This document shows positions 57,950 to 64,000 of a DNA stretch of 64,000 nt, one piece after another. Below the pieces are notes generated by a model. It searched no databases and was not told the origin of the DNA. It worked only from the letters and a program-made list of their open reading frames with translations. This stretch comes from an uncultured Alistipes sp. GTDB taxonomy: Bacteria > Bacteroidota > Bacteroidia > Bacteroidales > Rikenellaceae. The first letter of the stretch is position 1, and each line of letters starts with the position of its first letter. The translations under genes and the position numbers were made by a program. The stretch spans positions 620,001 through 684,000 of the forward strand of contig CALUIK010000001.1 in the NCBI GenBank assembly GCA_944320685.1, given 5' to 3'.

Positions 57950-58870
57950 ATGGACCCCCAAAGCAGAACAAGACTGATATACCGCGTAACGCTCGCCGGC
58001 AGCGCCGTCAATGTGGTGCTCGTGGTGCTCAAATTCATCGCCGGCGTCGTCGGGCGCAGTTCGGCCATGGTGGCCGACGCCGTACACTCGCTTTCGGACT
58101 TCGCCACGGACGTGGTGGTACTCCTCTTCGTGCGCATCTCGCGCCGCCCGCAGGACGCCGCGTACGACTACGGCTACGGCAAATACGAGACCATCGCCAC
58201 GCTCATCATAGGCATGGCGCTGCTCGTGGTGGGCGCAGGCATAGCATACAGCGGCGCCTCGAAAATCTATGAGGCGCTGCACGGCGCCGAACTCGAAGCC
58301 CCCTCGGCCCTTGCATTCTGGATGGCGATAATCTCCATCGCCGCCAAGGAGATATGCTACCGCATCACCGCCGAGGCGGGCCGCAAGGCCGGGTCGCAGG
58401 CCGTCATGGCCAACGCATGGCACCACCGCAGCGACGCCTTCTCGTCGATAGGCACCGCCATCGGCATCGGCGGAGCCATAATGCTCGGCCCACGCTGGAG
58501 GCTTCTGGACCCCGCCGCCGCAGTCGTAGTGAGCGTCTTCATCGTGAAGGTCGCCATACAGCTGCTGCGCGAGAGCTTCGGCGAGCTGGCCGAGAAATCG
58601 CTCCCGCCCGAGGTGGAGCAGGAGATCGTGCGCATAACCGAAGGCGTCGACGGCATCAGCGGCATACACAACCTGCGCACGCGCCGCATAGGCAACTATT
58701 TGGCCATCGAGATGCATGTGCGCGTCGACGGCGGCATGACGCTGGCCGAGGCCCACGATCGTTCGTCGCTCATCGAGCGGCGGCTCAAGGAGCGCTACGG
58801 CGCCGAGACCTACGTCAGCGTACACGTCGAGCCGCTCAAGAAGACGGCACACGGCACGCCGCACCCATAA
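57950..58870 (+). CDS. Cation diffusion facilitator family metal transporter
   Basis: The 306-residue transporter has six predicted helices and both metal-binding motifs of CDF proteins: ADAVHSLSDFATD in helix II and ANAWHHRSDAFSSIG in helix V. A cytoplasmic C-terminal domain has EQEIVRITEGVDGISGIHNL and VHVRVDGGMTLAEAHD-type sequence. The His-x3-Asp pairs suggest Zn(II) or Fe(II) export in exchange for protons. The start at 57950 is favoured; the frame extends to 57896 but that part overlaps the terminator flank. Confidence 0.9.
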   Translation: MDPQSRTRLIYRVTLAGSAVNVVLVVLKFIAGVVGRSSAMVADAVHSLSDFATDVVVLLFVRISRRPQDAAYDYGYGKYETIATLIIGMALLVVGAGIAYSGASKIYEALHGAELEAPSALAFWMAIISIAAKEICYRITAEAGRKAGSQAVMANAWHHRSDAFSSIGTAIGIGGAIMLGPRWRLLDPAAAVVVSVFIVKVAIQLLRESFGELAEKSLPPEVEQEIVRITEGVDGISGIHNLRTRRIGNYLAIEMHVRVDGGMTLAEAHDRSSLIERRLKERYGAETYVSVHVEPLKKTAHGTPHP

Positions 58871-58945
58871 TACCGCATAGAAACATCCAAATCCCGAGTA
58901 CCGGAAACCGGCCCCGCCGTCGGCGGAGCGAAACATGAACCGCAA

Positions 58946-60481
58946 ATGAATACGATGAAGAGACTTTACACGCTGGCCGCCGCGGCACTGCTGCTCCTGC
59001 CGACGGGCATCGCGGCGCAGAACGCCGCCGTGAGGAAGATCATGCAGACGGCGCGCGAGGACAACCGCGTCATGCACCACCTCGACATCCTGTGCAACCG
59101 TTTCGGCGGCCGCATCACCGGCTCCGACGCACAGGAGAACGCCCTGAAGTGGGCATCGCAGTGCTTCGAGGAGTGGGGCTACAACGTGCAGCTGGAGCAG
59201 GCCGGCACCCTCGCCACGGGCTTCAACCGCGGCGGCTGGTGGGGCCGCATGACGGGCGACGAGCAGATGACGCTCAACTTCGTCACGCCGTCGTACACCG
59301 CCGGCACGAAGGGGCTGCAGCGCGGCCACGTCGTCATCGAGCCCACCACGCAGGAGGAGTTCGACCGCATCAGGGGTCGCCTGCGCGGCGCGTGGGTGCT
59401 CCTGAACGGCCGCTGGAACGGATTCGCCTTATCGAGCAGCCCCACAGCGCGCGAATACCGCCGCAGGACAATCGTCCAGAACGCCGAGAACGAGCGTTAC
59501 AACCGCGAACATGCGGGCGAGGACGGCGAAAAGCGCCACATCAGCGACAGCCCCGGGCTCTTCTACGACGAGATGGCCGAGGCGGGCATCCTCGGCATCA
59601 TACAGGCCTCGGGGGTGCCCCTGCGAGCGCTCTACGACACTTACGTGGTCAACGAAAAGGTACCCTTCGACAGCCTGCCCGCGCTGCCCGACATACAGCT
59701 CGACGAGGAGCAGTACAACCGTATACGCACCCTTGTCGAGCAGCGGCGCAACATCTATCTGGAGTTCGACATACGCAACCATTTCCGTCTGGGCCCCATC
59801 CCCTACCACAACCTCGTGGCCACGCTCAAGGGGTCGAAGCACCCCGACGAGTATGTCGTGGTGGGTGCACACATCGACTCCTTCGATTCGGCTACGGGAG
59901 GCGTCGACTGCGGCTCGGGCGTCTCGGCCGTGATGGAAGCGGCGCGGATGATCGCCGTTTCGGGCGCCAAACCCGACCGCACGATAATCTTCATACTCTT
60001 CACGGCCGAGGAGTTCGGCCTGTGGGGATCGCAGGCGTGGATCAAGGCACATCCCGACATGGTGCCCCACATATCGAACATGTTCAACCGCGACGGCGGC
60101 CCCATGCCCTACGTGGGCTTCGCGGCACCCCCATCGCTGAAGGACGAATATGAAAAGATCGCGGCGCAGATACGCGAACTCTATCCCGACTACCCGTTCG
60201 AGGTGCGCGACCTCAAACCCCGCGAAAAACCCGCCTACGGCGGCAACGACGCCACGGTCTTCGGCCATGCGGGAGTGCCCATACTGCAGATGGACGAGCG
60301 CGATATCAAAGGCTACGACTTCTCCTACGGCGAGATATGGCACACCGACCGCGACCGCTACGACAAGAGCATCCCCGAATACCAGCAGCAGGCGGCGGGA
60401 GCCCTCGCGCTGATGGTGCTGGGTACGGCCAACCTGCCGCGGCGCATACCCGTCGGCGAAGTCTACGTCGGGGAGGAGTAA
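58946..60481 (+). CDS. Secreted M28 family metallopeptidase
   Basis: The 511-residue protein has a signal peptide (MKRLYTLAAAALLLLPTGIA, cleavage near AAQN) and the two-zinc aminopeptidase fold. The ligands are visible in order: VGAHIDSFDSATGGVDCGSG (His and bridging Asp), FTAEEFGLWGS (catalytic Glu plus ligand Glu), an Asp in FNRDGGPM and the final His of EIWHTDRDRYDKS. A PA-like insertion domain lies between about residues 120 and 260. It probably removes N-terminal residues from peptides in the periplasm or outside the cell. It stands alone between the CDF gene and lysS. Confidence 0.9.
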   Translation: MNTMKRLYTLAAAALLLLPTGIAAQNAAVRKIMQTAREDNRVMHHLDILCNRFGGRITGSDAQENALKWASQCFEEWGYNVQLEQAGTLATGFNRGGWWGRMTGDEQMTLNFVTPSYTAGTKGLQRGHVVIEPTTQEEFDRIRGRLRGAWVLLNGRWNGFALSSSPTAREYRRRTIVQNAENERYNREHAGEDGEKRHISDSPGLFYDEMAEAGILGIIQASGVPLRALYDTYVVNEKVPFDSLPALPDIQLDEEQYNRIRTLVEQRRNIYLEFDIRNHFRLGPIPYHNLVATLKGSKHPDEYVVVGAHIDSFDSATGGVDCGSGVSAVMEAARMIAVSGAKPDRTIIFILFTAEEFGLWGSQAWIKAHPDMVPHISNMFNRDGGPMPYVGFAAPPSLKDEYEKIAAQIRELYPDYPFEVRDLKPREKPAYGGNDATVFGHAGVPILQMDERDIKGYDFSYGEIWHTDRDRYDKSIPEYQQQAAGALALMVLGTANLPRRIPVGEVYVGEE

Positions 60482-60575
60482 CGGCACCGCCCGCAATATG
60501 CGGCGCAGCCGCCCGCCGGCCCTGCACCAAACGACCGCCCGCAGAGCCATGCATGCAGACATACGCAGCGCCACA

Positions 60576-60617
60576 GGCGGCACGGTCTCCGCACGGAGGC
60601 CGTGCCGCCGCTTTTTT
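60576..60617 (+). terminator. Terminator after M28 peptidase gene
   Basis: GGCGGCACGG-T-CTCC pairs with GGAG-G-CCGTGCCGCC (four-base loop), followed by GCTTTTTT. Confidence 0.9.
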
Positions 60618-60662
60618 GCGGCCGGAGCCGCCCCCGCGCGTGCATTTTCCGAGATAAATTCT

Positions 60663-60670
60663 TAACTTTG
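60663..60670 (+). promoter_or_regulatory. -7 element of lysS
   Basis: TAACTTTG matches the -7 consensus 31 bases before the lysS ATG. The expected -33 position holds only CGTG, so the upstream box is weak. Confidence 0.6.
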
Positions 60671-60701
60671 CAGGCAAAACAACACATAACCGCGAAAACA
60701 T

Positions 60702-62441
60702 ATGGGTTTCGAACTCAGCGAACAGGAACAACTGCGCCGCCGCTCGCTGGCCGCGCTCCGAGAATTGGGCATAGAGCCCTACCCCGCCGCCATGTACGAC
60801 GTGACGGCCACGGCCGCACAGATCGCCGACGGGCTCACGGCCGACAACGCCGCCGACTACGCCGACGTGCGCATCGCCGGCCGCATCATGAGCCGCCGCA
60901 TCATGGGCAGCGCCTCGTTCTTTGAACTGCAGGACCACACGGGCCGCATACAGGTATACATCCGCCGCGACGACATCTGCCCCGAGGGCGACCCGACGCT
61001 CTACAACACCGTCTTCAAGAAACTGCTCGACATAGGCGACTTCGTCGGCGTCGAGGGCTTCGCATTCATCACCAACACGGGCGAGAAGTCGGTGCACTGC
61101 CGCCGCCTCACCGTCCTCTCGAAGTCGATACGCCCCCTGCCCATAGTCAAGGAGAAGGACGGCAAGCAGTTCGACGCCCTGACCGACCCCGAAGTGCGCT
61201 ATCGCCAGCGTTATGTCGATCTGGTGGTCAACCCGCAGGTGCGCGACACCTTCGTCAAGCGCGCCAAGATAATCACCACCATGCGCGAGTTCTTCAACGA
61301 GCAGGGCTACCTCGAGGTCGAGACCCCCATCCTGCAGCCCATCCCGGGCGGCGCATCGGCACGCCCCTTCATAACGCACCACAACGCCCTCGATATGGAC
61401 TTCTACATGCGTATCGCCACGGAGCTATACCTCAAGCGGCTCATCGTGGGCGGCTTCAACGGCGTCTACGAGCTGGGCAAGAACTTCCGCAACGAGGGCA
61501 TGGACCGCACCCACAACCCCGAGTTCACCTGCATGGAGATATACGTCGCCTACAAGGACTACCGCTGGATGATGGGCTTCACGGAACGGCTGCTGGAACG
61601 CATCTGTCTGGCCGTGAACGGCACCACCGATGTGGTGATAGGCGAGCACCGGATCTCGTTCAAGGCCCCCTTCCGCCGCCTTCCCATGACCGAGGCCATC
61701 AAGGAGAAGACGGGGTACGACATCACGGGCCAGAGCGAGGAGCAGCTGCGCGAGGCGTGCCGCCGCCTGAACGTCGAGACCGACGACACGATGGGCAAGG
61801 GAAAACTCATCGACGCCATATTCGGACAATATTGCGAGGGCGACCTCATACAGCCCACCTTCGTGTGCGACTACCCGATAGAGATGTCGCCCCTGTGCAA
61901 GCGCCACCGCGAGAACCCCGAACTGACGGAGCGTTTCGAACTCTTCGTCGCCGGCAAGGAGTTGTGCAACGCCTACACCGAGCTGAACGACCCGATCGAC
62001 CAGCTGGAGCGTTTCCAAGAACAGCTGCGTCTCTCGGAGAAGGGCGACGACGAGGCGATGTTCATCGACATGGACTTCGTGCGCGCGCTCGAATACGGGA
62101 TGCCCTCATGCTCGGGCATGGGCATGGGCATCGACCGTCTGGTGATGTTCATGACCAACCAGACCGCCATACAGGACGTGCTCCTCTTTCCGACGATGCG
62201 CCCCGAAAAGAAGGCCGTGGCCGACGACGAGGAGCGCTATACCGCAATCGGCATACCGGCCGAGTGGGTGCCCGTCATGCAGAAGATGGGATACATCACG
62301 GTGGAGTCGCTGGGCAAACTCTCGGCAGGCAAGTTCTTCAACGACCTGTGCGGCTTCAACAAGAAGAACAAGCTCGGCCTGAAGAACCCCACCGCCGACG
62401 ACGTCAAGGCATGGTGCGAGGCCGCTGCCGCGGAGAAGTAA
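60702..62441 (+). CDS. lysS: Lysyl-tRNA synthetase (class II)
   Basis: The 579-residue enzyme has an N-terminal OB-fold anticodon domain ([33 protein letters not shown]) and the class II catalytic core. Motif 1 is around [18 protein letters not shown], motif 2 is [20 protein letters not shown], and motif 3 is [19 protein letters not shown]-terminal extension of about 70 residues ([20 protein letters not shown] onward) is common in Bacteroidota LysS. It charges tRNA-Lys. tpiA follows 71 bases later on the same strand. Confidence 0.97.
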   Translation: MGFELSEQEQLRRRSLAALRELGIEPYPAAMYDVTATAAQIADGLTADNAADYADVRIAGRIMSRRIMGSASFFELQDHTGRIQVYIRRDDICPEGDPTLYNTVFKKLLDIGDFVGVEGFAFITNTGEKSVHCRRLTVLSKSIRPLPIVKEKDGKQFDALTDPEVRYRQRYVDLVVNPQVRDTFVKRAKIITTMREFFNEQGYLEVETPILQPIPGGASARPFITHHNALDMDFYMRIATELYLKRLIVGGFNGVYELGKNFRNEGMDRTHNPEFTCMEIYVAYKDYRWMMGFTERLLERICLAVNGTTDVVIGEHRISFKAPFRRLPMTEAIKEKTGYDITGQSEEQLREACRRLNVETDDTMGKGKLIDAIFGQYCEGDLIQPTFVCDYPIEMSPLCKRHRENPELTERFELFVAGKELCNAYTELNDPIDQLERFQEQLRLSEKGDDEAMFIDMDFVRALEYGMPSCSGMGMGIDRLVMFMTNQTAIQDVLLFPTMRPEKKAVADDEERYTAIGIPAEWVPVMQKMGYITVESLGKLSAGKFFNDLCGFNKKNKLGLKNPTADDVKAWCEAAAAEK

Positions 62442-62512
62442 ACGGCACGGCCCGAAGAATGCGGCAAAACGAAAAAATACTGACAAGTCAAACAATAAAA
62501 ACTAACGGAAAA

Positions 62513-63271
62513 ATGAGAAAGAAGATTGTTGCAGGTAACTGGAAGATGAACACCCTGCCCGCCGAGGGCGTGGAGCTGGCCAAGAACGTAGTGGCAGGAC
62601 GCGGCGAGGTATGCTCGTGCGTGAACTTCATCGTATGCCCCCCCTTCACCCACCTCTCGCAGGTGATCGACGCAGTGAAGGGTTCGGACATCGCCGTAGG
62701 CGCGCAGAACTGCGCCGCCGAGGCAAAGGGCGCATACACCGGCGAGGTGGCTGCGTCGATGATCGCGGCGCTGGGCTGCGAGTACGTCATCCTCGGCCAC
62801 TCGGAGCGCCGCCAGTACTACGGCGAGACCTCGGAGACGCTCAACAGGAAGATGGCGCAGGCTTACGCAAACGGTCTGAAGCCCATCTACTGCGTAGGCG
62901 AGAACCTCGACGAGCGCGAAGCAGGCAAGCACTTCGACGTGGTCAAGGCACAGATCGAGGAGGTGGTATTCAACCTCACGCCCGAGCAGTTCTCGCAGTT
63001 GGTGATCGCCTACGAGCCCGTATGGGCCATCGGCACCGGCAAGACCGCCACGGCAGAGCAGGCACAGGAGATCCACGCATACATCCGCAAGGTGCTGGCC
63101 GATAAGTTCGGCGCCGCTGCGGCCGAGTGCCCCATCCTCTACGGCGGCAGCTGCAAGCCCTCGAACGCCGCCGAGATCTTCGCCAAGGAGGACGTCGACG
63201 GAGGCCTGATCGGCGGCGCCGCCCTCAAGGCCGAAGACTTCCTCGCCATCGGCAAAGGTTTTCAGAAGTAG
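62513..63271 (+). CDS. tpiA: Triosephosphate isomerase
   Basis: The 252-residue TIM barrel interconverts glyceraldehyde-3-phosphate and dihydroxyacetone phosphate. It has the catalytic Lys in VAGNWKMNT, His in [14 protein letters not shown], Glu in [15 protein letters not shown] and the phosphate loops [10 protein letters not shown] and [14 protein letters not shown]. The start at [13 protein letters not shown] is fixed by family length; upstream codons in frame belong to the shadow of lysS. Ile codons are almost exclusively ATC, as expected for a highly expressed glycolytic gene. Confidence 0.97.
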   Translation: MRKKIVAGNWKMNTLPAEGVELAKNVVAGRGEVCSCVNFIVCPPFTHLSQVIDAVKGSDIAVGAQNCAAEAKGAYTGEVAASMIAALGCEYVILGHSERRQYYGETSETLNRKMAQAYANGLKPIYCVGENLDEREAGKHFDVVKAQIEEVVFNLTPEQFSQLVIAYEPVWAIGTGKTATAEQAQEIHAYIRKVLADKFGAAAAECPILYGGSCKPSNAAEIFAKEDVDGGLIGGAALKAEDFLAIGKGFQK

Positions 63272-63297
63272 CCTTCCGCTAAAAACGCTATAAACAG

Positions 63298-63338
63298 AAA
63301 ACGGGTCGGACCCCTCGAAAGGTCCGACCCGTTTTGTT
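63298..63338 (+). terminator. Bidirectional terminator after tpiA
   Basis: AAAACGGGTCGGACC pairs with GGTCCGACCCGTTTT (15 base pairs, eight-base loop), followed by GTTCC. Placed between convergent tpiA and the minus-strand gene at the window end. Confidence 0.9.
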
Positions 63339-63379
63339 CCGTATGTAAAAGCCGCCGCCCCGTTACGGACGGCACGCCG

Positions 63380-64000
63380 TTACGCCCATACCGTGATAGC
63401 GCTCCAAAGGTCGCCTATGCGCACATAAATATAACCAACGGTGTGCCTATCGTTCTTGACGACAAACCATTCGCCGTTGATGTCCTGCTCGACGGCAAGG
63501 TTCGACGTGACCTCGATCTCGTCGGCACGGTCAAGCAGTTCCGAATCCTGCTTATCCAGAAGTACCACGTCGACGATATCATAGAAACGGTCGAACGGTT
63601 CGGGCAATATGCCGGCATCGCCGGCTTTATCGGCATAGTAGACCACCTTTACACCCGTCATCTCCTGTTTGCCCGCGGCATTCTCGCCCGTGATGATCGA
63701 CTGGACGCGCATGCGGTAGTAGGTCGTTCCCGCGGCCAGCGCAATGTGTCCCGACGGGAACTCGTGCAGAGACTCGCCGTCATAGACGAGATATCCGCCG
63801 CCCACGTCGACAGCCGTGCTGCGCACGAGATTGTCGAAGCGCACCGACACGCCGTTCAGGCCGCCAACACGTCCCGCGTATGCTATCACGGACGACGAGC
63901 AGACGAAGTTGCCCGCGTCGTCGACATATACATCCGAGGAGCCGAGCAGGGTGCGGCCGTTCGATTCGTTCATCATGTTGAGTAAGGCGCTCCCCGCAGG
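63380..64000 (-). CDS. Unrecognised protein, C-terminal part (5' end outside window)
   Basis: The frame is open to the window edge, beyond the first internal ATG at 63976, so at least 206 residues of a longer protein are seen and its start is unknown. The visible part is beta-rich (for example FVCSSSVIAYAGRVGGLNGV, FPSGHIALAAGTTYYRMRVQ, EWFVVKNDRHTVGYIYVRIG) with many Gly, Val and Tyr and no catalytic motif I know. It looks like the end of a secreted or surface protein of Bacteroidota; this is a guess from composition. Confidence 0.55.
   Translation of the reverse strand, partial: PAGSALLNMMNESNGRTLLGSSDVYVDDAGNFVCSSSVIAYAGRVGGLNGVSVRFDNLVRSTAVDVGGGYLVYDGESLHEFPSGHIALAAGTTYYRMRVQSIITGENAAGKQEMTGVKVVYYADKAGDAGILPEPFDRFYDIVDVVLLDKQDSELLDRADEIEVTSNLAVEQDINGEWFVVKNDRHTVGYIYVRIGDLWSAITVWA

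Overview
The window looks like chromosomal DNA from a high-GC member of the Bacteroidales, most likely Alistipes or a close relative (family Rikenellaceae). This is an inference. The support is Bacteroidota-type promoters (TTTG or TTG, a spacer of 19-20 bases, then TAnnTTTG) in front of several genes, A-rich rather than Shine-Dalgarno-rich leaders, outer-membrane lipoproteins and a BtuG/BtuB-type vitamin B12 locus, a Bacteroidota-style LysS with a C-terminal extension, and heavy use of ATA (Ile) codons despite high GC. I see no phage, insertion sequence, CRISPR array or rRNA. One tRNA-Glu(CTC) is present.

Layout. 1-5.1 kb (+): the tail of a DnaQ-like exonuclease, then a four-gene TolC/MacA/MacB-type efflux operon. 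5.2-17.8 kb (-): twelve tightly packed, colinear genes. In transcription order they are a Wzx-like flippase, dut, a cyclophilin fused to an unknown N-terminal domain, holB (delta'), folK, two envelope lipoproteins, an outer-membrane beta-barrel, rbfA, a LolC/E-like permease, a DUF4296 lipoprotein and an amidohydrolase that could be the aminodeoxyfutalosine deaminase of menaquinone synthesis. 18.0-23.4 kb (+): a cobalamin riboswitch with its own promoter in front of a PKD-repeat lipoprotein, a BtuG-like beta-propeller lipoprotein and a BtuB-like TonB-dependent receptor, i.e. a B12 capture and import locus. 23.7 kb (-): tRNA-Glu with promoter and terminator.

24.1-34.8 kb is a carbohydrate region. 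On the minus strand an exported Gfo/Idh/MocA oxidoreductase precedes a secreted HEAT-repeat protein ending in a DUF1080 (3-keto-disaccharide hydrolase) domain. Divergent from them is a uxuB-uxuA pair (fructuronate to mannonate to 2-keto-3-deoxygluconate). Then come a GH106-like putative rhamnosidase and a CotH-kinase-domain lipoprotein. 35.0-45.1 kb (-): an incomplete dcw cell-wall/division cluster, rsmH-ftsL-PBP-murE-mraY-murD-ftsW, ending in an Hsp15-like S4 protein; mraZ, murG, murC, ftsQ, ftsA and ftsZ are absent here. 45.3-48.4 kb (+): guaB-guaA, followed by a degenerate short tandem repeat and a strong terminator.

48.7-56.7 kb (-): polyprenyl diphosphate synthase, U32 protein, aminopeptidase P, mqnB, a GH78 alpha-L-rhamnosidase and mqnD. 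This places futalosine-pathway menaquinone genes in one run with a glycosidase in the middle. 56.8-63.3 kb (+): ROK glucokinase, CDF metal transporter, M28 peptidase, lysS and tpiA, each group ended by a clear hairpin terminator. The window closes with the 3' part of an unrecognised minus-strand gene.

The best candidates for less-described biology are the secreted oxidoreductase plus HEAT-DUF1080 pair, the PKD lipoprotein of the B12 locus, the cyclophilin fusion, the GH78 gene embedded between mqnB and mqnD, and the tandem repeat after guaA.
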